A DNA stretch of 64,000 nucleotides, taken from contig JAKLKC010000039.1 of NCBI GenBank assembly GCA_023150875.1, positions 1-64,000 of the forward strand. Direction: 5' to 3'. Both the position numbers and the translations under genes were made by a program. The notes beneath the pieces were generated by a model. It saw only the letters and a program-made list of their open reading frames with translations. It made no database searches and was not told the DNA's origin. The DNA comes from Myxococcota bacterium (GTDB lineage: Bacteria; Myxococcota_A; UBA796; UBA9615; JAKLKC01). Position 1 is the stretch's first letter, and every line of letters starts with the position of its first letter. Positions 36,403-43,661 of this stretch are shown here, one piece after another.

Positions 36403-37811
36403 CACTTGTCCTCGTCCGCCGGAGCGGGCAGGACCCGCAGGACGGCGGCGCGGGCCGGGTCGAGCACGTCCCGGGCGAAGGCGGAGATCCCGGAGGGGGT
36501 CGCGTCGGTGTAGCGGGCGAGGTCCCGGGAGACGTAGCCGGGGTCGCCGACGGCGGCCTCGTAGGCGTTGAGGAGCGAGGCCCTCTCGGCGACGGACTGG
36601 AGGCGGGAGACGAAGTCCGTCTGGATGCGGTTCCGGGCGCGGGAGACCTCGTCCTCCGTCACCCCCTGGGCGCGGACGGCCCCCAACTCCTTCGAGAGGG
36701 CGGCGGCCAGGGCATCGGCGGTGACCCCCTCCCGGGCCGTCGCCCACACCACGAACCTCGAGTCCAGCTCCCCCGACCACTGGCCAGCGTAGACGTCCTG
36801 GGCGACCTGCTGCTCGTAGACCAGGGACCGGTGCAGGCGGCTCGCCTTGCCCGTCGCGAGCACGCCGGCGAGGACGTCCATCTCGGCGTCGCCGGGGGTG
36901 AGGTGGGCCGGGCTGCGCCAGGCCATCACCACTCGGGGGAGCTCCACGCGGTCCGTCAGGGTCTCGGACCCCGGAACGAAGCCGGGATCCTCCTGAGCCG
37001 CGGCGTGGGGAGGGGGCTCGGGGGGGCTGGGGATCCAGCCGAAGTAGCGCCGCACCAGGTCCTCGACCGCCGCGGGATCGATGTCTCCGGCGACGACGAG
37101 GGAGGCGTTCCGGGGGACGTACCAGGTGGCGAAGAAGGCCCGGACGTCGTCCACGGTCGCCGCCTGGAGGTCCTCGTGGGACCCGATCACCGTGTGGTGG
37201 TAGGGGTGCCCGGGGGGGTACAGCAGGTCGGGCAACCGCAGGTCGACCACGCCGTAGGGCACGTTCTCCGACGTCTGGCGCCTCTCGTTCCGCACCACCT
37301 CCCGCTGGAGGTCCAGCTTCTCGGCGTCGATCTGGGGTCCGAGGGAGGAGAGCCGGTCGGCTTCCAGCCAGAGCAAGAGGGGCAGGATGTGGGAGGGGCC
37401 GACGTCGAAGTAGTCGGTCCGGTCCTCGCTGGTCCAGGCGTTGTTCCAGCCGCCGGCCGCCTCCATCCAGGCGTCGAAGCGGCCCCGGGGAGCCCGCTCG
37501 GTGCCCATGAACATCAGGTGCTCGAAGAGGTGGGCGAAGCCCGTGCGGCCGGCCTGCTCGTCCTTGGAGCCGACCTCGTAGCTCAGGTTCACCGCCACCA
37601 GCGGTACGGTGTGGTCCTCGTGGAGGATCACCTTCAGGCCATTGTCCAGGGTGAAGGTGGTGAAGGGGATCTCCAGGTCCGGGGCGGCGGCGGGGGCCGC
37701 CTGGGCGGGCTGGGCCGGCGAGGCCGCCACACCGGGGGAGGGGGCCGCGCCGAGGCCGACCAGGCAGACCAGCGCGGCGAGGAGCGGTCTCGGGCTTCCG
37801 GGCAGGGACAT
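36402..37811 (-). CDS. Secreted M16-family zinc peptidase (active partner)
   Basis: The protein has 469 residues with an N-terminal signal peptide (residues 1-30, ending GVAA). The M16 zinc motif HLFEH is at 94-98 and the downstream Glu lies in EVVRNERRQ (about 171-176). TLDNGLKVILHEDHTVPLVAVN at the start of the mature domain is typical of the family. It probably degrades or processes peptides in the periplasm together with the inactive lipoprotein partner encoded next. It is the first gene of a leftward operon reaching at least to 34010 and perhaps to OsmC/rhodanese. A TGTAGAAT extended -10-like element lies at 37882-37875. Confidence 0.92.
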   Translation of the reverse strand: MSLPGSPRPLLAALVCLVGLGAAPSPGVAASPAQPAQAAPAAAPDLEIPFTTFTLDNGLKVILHEDHTVPLVAVNLSYEVGSKDEQAGRTGFAHLFEHLMFMGTERAPRGRFDAWMEAAGGWNNAWTSEDRTDYFDVGPSHILPLLLWLEADRLSSLGPQIDAEKLDLQREVVRNERRQTSENVPYGVVDLRLPDLLYPPGHPYHHTVIGSHEDLQAATVDDVRAFFATWYVPRNASLVVAGDIDPAAVEDLVRRYFGWIPSPPEPPPHAAAQEDPGFVPGSETLTDRVELPRVVMAWRSPAHLTPGDAEMDVLAGVLATGKASRLHRSLVYEQQVAQDVYAGQWSGELDSRFVVWATAREGVTADALAAALSKELGAVRAQGVTEDEVSRARNRIQTDFVSRLQSVAERASLLNAYEAAVGDPGYVSRDLARYTDATPSGISAFARDVLDPARAAVLRVLPAPADEDK

Positions 37812-38123
37812 GGGGACCTCGGGGCGGGGGCGATCCGGCCGAAGGGCGGGGGAGGGGGCCGGAGGGAGCCGGCCATTCTACAACTCCCCCCCGAACCCGT
37901 CGCGCTCGTGAGTATTCCGTTCGCCGTCCGCCGGCCGGGGCTCGGGACCGACACCCGCGCCGCGCCTCACGTCCCGTCCCGGACACCCGACAGGACCCCC
38001 GGTGCTCGTCCGGTCCGGCCTCGACGGACCTCGTCCCGTCCCACCCGGGGCTGGCCGCTCCCCGGTGGGGCTCGCAACGTTGACCGAGGTCGCCGGGCAC
38101 GAGCCGGGGAGGAGTTCGCCCGG
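37812..38123. promoter_or_regulatory. Divergent intergenic region between M16 operon and propeller lipoprotein
   Basis: This 312-base region should hold promoters for both directions. On the minus strand TGTAGAAT (37882-37875) is an extended -10-like element about 64 bases before the M16 start; no good -35 accompanies it. On the plus strand I see only a TTGACC near 38079 with no matching -10. A GGGGAGGAG ribosome-binding site precedes the plus-strand ATG. Confidence 0.35.
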
Positions 38124-39764
38124 ATGAACCGATTGATCTTCGGAACGCTCGCGGTCCTGCTCGCCGCCTCCCAGTGGGGCTGCCAGGACGACCCCGACGC
38201 TGGCCCCGCCGACGGGGACGGGTCCGGCGACGACGACACCGACCCCGGCCCCTCCGGATCCACCGCGGACGCCGATCACGACGGGTACAGCCCCGCCGAG
38301 GGCGACTGCGACGACGCGGACGCCGACGTCCACCCCTTCCAGGGCGAGGCGTGCGACGGCCGGGACACCGACTGCGACCCCGCCACCGCCCAGGAGGCGG
38401 ACGCGGACGGCGACGGGGCCTCGGTGTGCGAGGGGGACTGCGACGACGCCGATCCCGCGCGGGGTCCCGGCGACGGGGACTCCGACGGGGCGTCGACGTG
38501 CGACGGCGACTGCGACGACACCGATCCCGACGTGACCCCGAGCCCGGGCGCCGGCGGGACGGGGTTCGTGCGGGGCTGCGCGCCCGCGGTGTCGGCCTCC
38601 CAGGAGTGGGACGGCGACTTCGTGGCCCAGGCGACGGTGGTCCAGACCGACGGCGGCTGGCGCATGTACTACCGGGGCCACAGCGACGCCAACCTCAACG
38701 CCATCGGCCTCGCCGAGTCGGAGGACGGCTTGACCTTCGAGCCCTACGAGGCGAACCCGGTCTTCACCCTGGACGGCGCGACGTGGGAGTCGGGAGGGAT
38801 CAGCGCGCCCGCGGTGGTGGTTGACGAGGCCGACGCGACCGCGCCCTGGAAGCTGTACTACCACGCCAAGCGCGCCGACGGCACCCGGGTCATCGGCCTC
38901 GCCACCAGCGCCGACGGCGTCGCCTGGACCCGGTGGGGGGACGGGCCGGTGGTGGACACCGGGCCCGACGGGGCCTTCGACTCGGTCAACGCCCACACCG
39001 CCACCGTGCTCGCGGGCGGTGGCGTCTATCACCTTTGGTACAGCGGCAAGGCGCCCGACCCGTCCGGCGAGGGGGACGCCTACGCCGTGGGCCACGCGAC
39101 CTCGACCGACGGCGGCTACACCTTCGTCAAGGACGAGGCCAACCCGGTGCTCGCGGCCGGCGACGGGGACGCCTGGGACTCGGCCCGAATCGTCTTCCCG
39201 CAGGTGTCCCTGGACGGCGGCCGGTATTGCATGGTGTACGCCGGCTCCCCCGACGAGCACTACTACGGGATCGGCTACGCCTGGTCCCTGGACGGTGTCT
39301 CGTGGAGCCGGTCCTGGGACGAGCCGATCCTGGAGCCCGACGCCGACGGCCGATGGGACGGGGCGGAGATCTGGAGCGCCTCGCTGGTCCGGGGGACCGA
39401 CGCGGACCGGCTCTACTACTCCGCGACCGAGAACGTCGACGCCGCCCCCGCCGCCATCGGCATTGCCGTGAACCGCGCCCCCTCCGTCGACCTGCTGGGG
39501 CCGGACGAGGGGGAGGAGCTGGGCTCCGGGGAGGACGTGTGGCTGGTGGCCCGGGCGGAGGACGACGACCCCGCCGGCCTCGCCGTCGTGTGGGAGAGCG
39601 ACCGGGACGGCGTGCTGGACGAGACGCCCCCCGACGCCTCCGGCAGGGTCCGGCCGCCCCCCGTCTCCCTCTCGCCCGGCACCCACGAGGTCTCCGTCAC
39701 CGTCACCGACTCCATGGGCCGGGCGGGCACGGGCCGGGTGACCGTGGAGGTGTCGGGGCTCTAG
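38124..39764 (+). CDS. Lipoprotein with metal-binding-like repeats and a five-bladed beta-propeller
   Basis: The protein has 546 residues with a signal sequence ending in Cys (SQWGC) and an acidic linker. Residues 45-140 contain three DCDD units with D.DGDG spacers, similar to the MopE-type repeats of the 18-20 kb lipoprotein. Residues 150-440 hold five blade-like repeats of the form GLA.S.DG..W......PV: IGLAESEDGLTFEPY, IGLATSADGVAWTRW, VGHATSTDGGYTFVK, IGYAWSLDGVSWSRS and IGIAVNR. This resembles glycosidase-family GH43/GH32-type or sialidase-like propellers, but I cannot identify catalytic acids with certainty. A final Ig/PKD-like domain follows. Surface carbohydrate binding or hydrolysis is an inference. 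Confidence 0.75.
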   Translation: MNRLIFGTLAVLLAASQWGCQDDPDAGPADGDGSGDDDTDPGPSGSTADADHDGYSPAEGDCDDADADVHPFQGEACDGRDTDCDPATAQEADADGDGASVCEGDCDDADPARGPGDGDSDGASTCDGDCDDTDPDVTPSPGAGGTGFVRGCAPAVSASQEWDGDFVAQATVVQTDGGWRMYYRGHSDANLNAIGLAESEDGLTFEPYEANPVFTLDGATWESGGISAPAVVVDEADATAPWKLYYHAKRADGTRVIGLATSADGVAWTRWGDGPVVDTGPDGAFDSVNAHTATVLAGGGVYHLWYSGKAPDPSGEGDAYAVGHATSTDGGYTFVKDEANPVLAAGDGDAWDSARIVFPQVSLDGGRYCMVYAGSPDEHYYGIGYAWSLDGVSWSRSWDEPILEPDADGRWDGAEIWSASLVRGTDADRLYYSATENVDAAPAAIGIAVNRAPSVDLLGPDEGEELGSGEDVWLVARAEDDDPAGLAVVWESDRDGVLDETPPDASGRVRPPPVSLSPGTHEVSVTVTDSMGRAGTGRVTVEVSGL

Positions 39765-39771
39765 AGCCCCG
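39754..39771. other. 18-bp perfect palindrome holding both stop codons of convergent genes
   Basis: CGGGGCTCTAGAGCCCCG is its own reverse complement. The TAG stop of the propeller lipoprotein (39762-39764, plus) and the TAG stop of kdsD (39763-39761, minus) share the central CTAG. There is no loop or T run, so terminator action is uncertain. Confidence 0.6.
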
Positions 39772-40729
39772 CCCGCACCAGGTCGTGGAGCCGGAGCATC
39801 GCCAGGGGGCGCCCCGAGGCGGGCTCCACCACCGGGAGGACCGCGATCTGGGTGGGACGGTCCTCCATCCGCCGCAGCGCCTCCACCGCGGGGGTCTGGG
39901 GCTCCACCGTCACCGGCCCCCGGGTCATCCAGCCCGCCACCCCGCCGTCCAGCAGCCCGCCACCCCGTAGGACCGCTCGCCTCACGTCCCCGTCGGTGAG
40001 GATCCCGGCCACCTCGCCCCCGCTCCCGACGACGCTCACCGCCCCGGCTCCCCCCTCTCCGATGGCCGAGATCGCCTCGCGCATCGACGCGCTCCAGGGG
40101 ACGGTGGGGTTGGCGGCGGTCCGGGGAAGCACGTCCGCCACCCGGAGGGCGAGGCGCCGCCCGAGGGACCCCCCGGGGTGGAGGACCGCCAGGTCCGCCG
40201 GCCCGACCACCCGGCGCCGGGCCACCGCCATCGCCAGCGCGTCCCCCATCACCAGCGCCACCGTCGCCGAAGTGGTGGGCGGGAACCCCAGCCCGCCCCC
40301 CTCCTCGGGGGAGCCGGCCTCCAGGACCACCACCGCCGCCCGCGCCAGCGCCGACCGTGGGGATCCGGTGAGGGCCACCACCGGGCACCGCAGGCGCGCG
40401 AACGCCGGCAGAAGGTCCAGCACCTCGGGCGTCCGCCCGCTGTGGGAGACGGCGACGACCACGTCTCCGGCCCCCACGAGGCCGAGGTCCCCGTGGGCCG
40501 CCTCGCCGGGGTGCAGGTAGACGGCGGGGGTGCAGGTCGACCGCAGCGTTGCGGCGAGCTTGCGGGCGACGTCCCCCGACTTCCCCATCCCCGTCGTCAC
40601 CACCCGTCCAGTCCGTCCCCCCGCGACGAGGTCCACGGCGGCGTCGAACGATGCGTCCAGGGCGGCTTCCGCGCGCTCCAGGGCATCGAGGGCGCTGCGG
40701 AACACGGCGCGGGCGACGTCGCGGGGCAT
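39761..40729 (-). CDS. kdsD: Arabinose-5-phosphate isomerase (KpsF/GutQ/KdsD family)
   Basis: The protein has 322 residues. A SIS (sugar isomerase) domain covers 1-190 with VVTTGMGKSGDVARKLAAT, HGDLGLVGAGDVVVAVSHSG and GGSLGRRL, then two CBS domains (205-322; VAGILTDGDVRRAVLRG, VEALRRMEDRPTQIAVLPVV). It converts ribulose-5-phosphate to arabinose-5-phosphate, the first step to the Kdo sugar of lipopolysaccharide, which supports a Gram-negative cell. The start at ATG 40729 matches the family N-terminus. No other Kdo genes are in the window. Confidence 0.92.
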   Translation of the reverse strand: MPRDVARAVFRSALDALERAEAALDASFDAAVDLVAGGRTGRVVTTGMGKSGDVARKLAATLRSTCTPAVYLHPGEAAHGDLGLVGAGDVVVAVSHSGRTPEVLDLLPAFARLRCPVVALTGSPRSALARAAVVVLEAGSPEEGGGLGFPPTTSATVALVMGDALAMAVARRRVVGPADLAVLHPGGSLGRRLALRVADVLPRTAANPTVPWSASMREAISAIGEGGAGAVSVVGSGGEVAGILTDGDVRRAVLRGGGLLDGGVAGWMTRGPVTVEPQTPAVEALRRMEDRPTQIAVLPVVEPASGRPLAMLRLHDLVRAGL

Positions 40730-41145
40730 GGCCCGAGGGTACCACGCGCCCCGGTCCCGCCGGGTGCAGGCGCCGTTCCCCACCCGTTCGGGACGGGGGG
40801 GCCGTTCACCCGCGCCGTTCTTCCGATCCCTCTCCCTTGTCCCGCGAACGGGGCCGGCTACGGTTGTGCCATCTCGACGCCGTGACGGCTCGGACGCCGT
40901 CCGGAAGGTCGGGGAGTCTGCGTCCCGAAGGCGCGGCGGTGCGAAGCAGGGCGCGGCGCGCGCGAGCCGGAGTCGGAGAAGGTGAGAAGGAGATCGAGAC
41001 GAGAGTTGGCCTCCGTGACGCGAGGACCTCCGTTCGAAACGGTGGGGGGGACCCGGGTCCGATGCCGGGCCGGGGCGATCCCCGCGGGGGAGGCGAGCGT
41101 GGGGCGGGTGCGACGTGCCCGGCCGGCCGCCTCGGGGGGAGGAGC
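40730..41145. promoter_or_regulatory. Divergent intergenic region upstream of the 41-45.6 kb gene set
   Basis: This 416-base gap lies between kdsD (leftward) and a lipoprotein gene (rightward). The best promoter-like pair on the plus strand is TTGTCC (40837-40842) with TACGGT (40859-40864), spacing 16, weak. Frames read through the gap but give Arg/Gly-rich products. A strong GGGGGGAGGA site precedes the ATG at 41146. I see no RNA gene or repeat. Confidence 0.3.
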
Positions 41146-41883
41146 ATGTCCGGAACGGTCCATTTCGAGTCGAGCGCATGGGTGGGGCGCGCGGGGAGCG
41201 TGGCGGCGGCGGTGGTCACGTTGGCCGGGTGCGATCCCGGCGGGGGGATCGGCACCTGGGAGGAGGACTTCACCATCGCGGGCAGCGCGGTGACGAGGGC
41301 GCCCGAGGGCTGCTCCACCGGGAGCGCCGTGGTGTGGACGGAGAGGTCCGCCTCTCCCGAGGAGATCGGAGGCCGTGTCGGCTCCGCGTTCGGGCTTGCG
41401 GTTGAGGACGAAGCGTGCCAGCGCCTGGCCGACCTGGCGGAGGAGATCGAACCGTGGCTGAGCGGGGGGGGAGGCAGCGTGCTGGCGGCCGCGTTCGGCG
41501 AGCTCTACGAGCAGACGGAGGCGCTGCTGGCCGCCGATTCCGACGCCGTCTCGTGCCTGGCGACGGACGGCGGCGGGCTCCAGCACCGGTTCGCGTTCGT
41601 CGCCGACACCGACTCGATCCGGCCGTGGATCGACGGGACACCCTTCCCCGACACCGGTGATGACGACACCGGCGCGGACGACGACACCGGCGCGGACGAC
41701 GACACGGAGGCGGCGGACGACGACACCGACACGGAGGGACGGGAGCCGGGTCCCGACGAGGGCGAAGAGGGCCGCCTGATCCTCGGGGGCCTGGAGAACT
41801 ACTGGTCGTGCCAGCTCGGGGACGTGGCGCTCTGGCTGGTGACGCCCGAGTCCCAGAACCGTGTCCTGGGGTCCTGGCGCTAG
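41146..41883 (+). CDS. Putative lipoprotein with acidic DDDTGA repeats
   Basis: The protein has 245 residues from the ATG behind a strong GGGGGGAGGA site. A signal sequence ends with lipobox TLAGC. The mature part contains Cys residues at PEGCSTG, DEACQRL, AVSCLAT and YWSCQLG, possibly two disulfides. Residues 172-195 are a DDDTGA/DDDTEA tandem repeat, an acidic spacer followed by a last conserved-looking stretch (LILGGLENYWSCQLGDVALWLV). No family recognised. It heads a rightward set of three unrecognised envelope genes (41146-45596). Confidence 0.6.
   Translation: MSGTVHFESSAWVGRAGSVAAAVVTLAGCDPGGGIGTWEEDFTIAGSAVTRAPEGCSTGSAVVWTERSASPEEIGGRVGSAFGLAVEDEACQRLADLAEEIEPWLSGGGGSVLAAAFGELYEQTEALLAADSDAVSCLATDGGGLQHRFAFVADTDSIRPWIDGTPFPDTGDDDTGADDDTGADDDTEAADDDTDTEGREPGPDEGEEGRLILGGLENYWSCQLGDVALWLVTPESQNRVLGSWR
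41659..41712 (+). repeat. 18-bp tandem repeat encoding DDDTGA
   Basis: Three units of 18 bases (41659-41676, 41677-41694, 41695-41712) code for DDDTGA, DDDTGA and DDDTEA; a partial fourth follows. The high similarity between units 1 and 2 suggests recent slippage, so the number may vary between strains. Confidence 0.75.
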
Positions 41884-41903
41884 GCGCCCGCGGAGGCTGC
41901 GAC

Positions 41904-43601
41904 ATGCGGAGGTCAAACGAGATGACGAGCGAAGGACGGATCCCCGGCCGGCCGGCCCGGTGTCGGCGGCCCCGGGTGGGGCCCATGGGACTCGCGGGGG
42001 CGGCCCTGGCGGGCGTGCTCTCCGGCGGGGCGTGCCTCTCCAACGCCCCCCTGGAGCGGCCGGAGGGCGGGGCCCTCGGAGCGATCGCTCCCAAGGAGAT
42101 CCCCGTCGACGTCGTGGTCGCACCCGGCATCGACGGGGCGTCGGTGCGGGGGCGCCTCGTGGCGGAGACCAACGCCCTGGTGAACATCTGGAGGTCCGAG
42201 GATCTGAGGGAGGGACTGCGGGAGGCGGCGCCGGTCCTTCTTTCCCACGCACCCCGGTGGGTGGCGGTGGAGGGGACCGCGGACGCCGTGCAGGTGCGTT
42301 TCGAGCCCCTCCCCCCCGCCGAGGTCCTGGTGCCGCCACCGGACCGCAGGCCGTCGCCCCGGGCGGCGGTGCTGAGGGCGACGGTGGGTGTCGGGGAGGG
42401 GGCACGCAGCTTCAGCGTGCCCCTGACCGAACGGGGCCTGGACCTCGTCCCGGTCGCCCTGGAGGTGCTGTACCGGCGCGATCCCGCGTCCGCGGTGTTC
42501 GCGGCCGAGCTGGCGGCGGACCGGGATCCTGGGGAGTCCCCGGCCCTCCCGTTCTCCGAGGCGGTGGCGATGTTCCGCAGGTGGAAGGGGGACCGGGAGG
42601 TGGCCTCGCTCCCCCTCTGCGGCGGGGACGAGGCCGCCGGGCCTGCCGGCGATCCCATGAGTCCCTTCGCCGCCGGGCACGGCATGTACGCCCTGTTCAA
42701 GTCCGCCCAGGAGAGGGCGCGCCAGCGGGACTGGAAGGGGGCGGCGGCGCTGCTGGACGAGGCCGACGCCCTGAAGGCGTCCGGAGTGGACGCGGCGACC
42801 TGCCGGCTCGCGGACGGTTCGACCTACGACACCCTCCTCGGGTACGAGGCGTACGTGCGGAGGGCACGGCTCCAGTCCGCCTGGCACGACGTCGAGCGGG
42901 GGATGGTCGCGGGCGCCGGTGTGCTGGACACCCCCGCCCTGGGGGAGGAGCAGGCGAGGGAGCTGCGCGCCCGCATGGTGGCCGCCACGTCCGCCTGCGA
43001 CGAGGCGCTGGGCCGCCTCACCGAGAGTCCGGAGCTGCTCGTGACGTGCGGCGCCGCCTACGGCGTGAGGGCGTGGAACGCGCCGACCGAGGAGGAGAGG
43101 TCCGTCTTCTACATGCGTTCCGAGGAGGCGTTCCAGGCGGGGCTGAAGCGGTCCCGCTCGCCGTGGGACCGCCTGGAGTACGCCCGGTTCCTGATCGCCT
43201 CGGAGCGCGCGCGCACCGGGTCGGCCCGGGCCCGGGACTGGAGCGACGCGCCCTGTCGGGAGGTGCGGGGCGCCCGGGACGCCGTCCGGGACGGGGGGTT
43301 CCCGCCCGGGGTGCCCCCGGCCCTGGTGGTGCGCGAACTCGCCTGGAGCATCGAGGTGCTGGACGGGACGTGCGGGAACCCCAAGGAGGCGTTCGCCATC
43401 GCCCGCCTGCGGGGCGTGGAGATCGACGGCGAGTTCCCCCCCGACGAGGTGGCCCGCTTCATGGCCGACGGGGACCGGATCGGGATGCCCGCGGTGGAGG
43501 GGCGACTTCCCCTGCCGCGCCTCACGGGCCTCCTCGATCCCCTCACCCGCTCGACCCTCCTGCCCTTCAGCACGCCCGAGGTCCGGGGAGGGAAGATCTG
43601 A
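41904..43601 (+). CDS. Secreted helical-repeat protein, unknown function
   Basis: The protein has 565 residues from the ATG at 41904. The N-terminus is basic with a hydrophobic stretch (MGLAGAALAGVLSGGACLSN); the Cys is preceded by GGA, which is not a standard lipobox, so either a lipoprotein or a cleaved secreted protein is possible. After a beta-rich first half, residues 245-480 look like TPR-type helical pairs (MYALFKSAQERARQRDWKGA, AALLDEADALKASG, then SEEAFQAGLKRSRSPWDRLE). No family recognised. It lies 20 bases after the preceding lipoprotein gene and so shares its transcript. Confidence 0.6.
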   Translation: MRRSNEMTSEGRIPGRPARCRRPRVGPMGLAGAALAGVLSGGACLSNAPLERPEGGALGAIAPKEIPVDVVVAPGIDGASVRGRLVAETNALVNIWRSEDLREGLREAAPVLLSHAPRWVAVEGTADAVQVRFEPLPPAEVLVPPPDRRPSPRAAVLRATVGVGEGARSFSVPLTERGLDLVPVALEVLYRRDPASAVFAAELAADRDPGESPALPFSEAVAMFRRWKGDREVASLPLCGGDEAAGPAGDPMSPFAAGHGMYALFKSAQERARQRDWKGAAALLDEADALKASGVDAATCRLADGSTYDTLLGYEAYVRRARLQSAWHDVERGMVAGAGVLDTPALGEEQARELRARMVAATSACDEALGRLTESPELLVTCGAAYGVRAWNAPTEEERSVFYMRSEEAFQAGLKRSRSPWDRLEYARFLIASERARTGSARARDWSDAPCREVRGARDAVRDGGFPPGVPPALVVRELAWSIEVLDGTCGNPKEAFAIARLRGVEIDGEFPPDEVARFMADGDRIGMPAVEGRLPLPRLTGLLDPLTRSTLLPFSTPEVRGGKI

Positions 43602-43661
43602 CATGAACCGCACGAGGCCGCGGCTGCACCGCCGGTACACCCCGTCGGGGACGGGTGGGGC

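Noticed and set aside
37878-40745. A 955-codon open frame on the minus strand
   Set aside because: Antisense to the propeller lipoprotein; Gly/Arg/Val repetitive product, mirror of the D/G-rich repeats.
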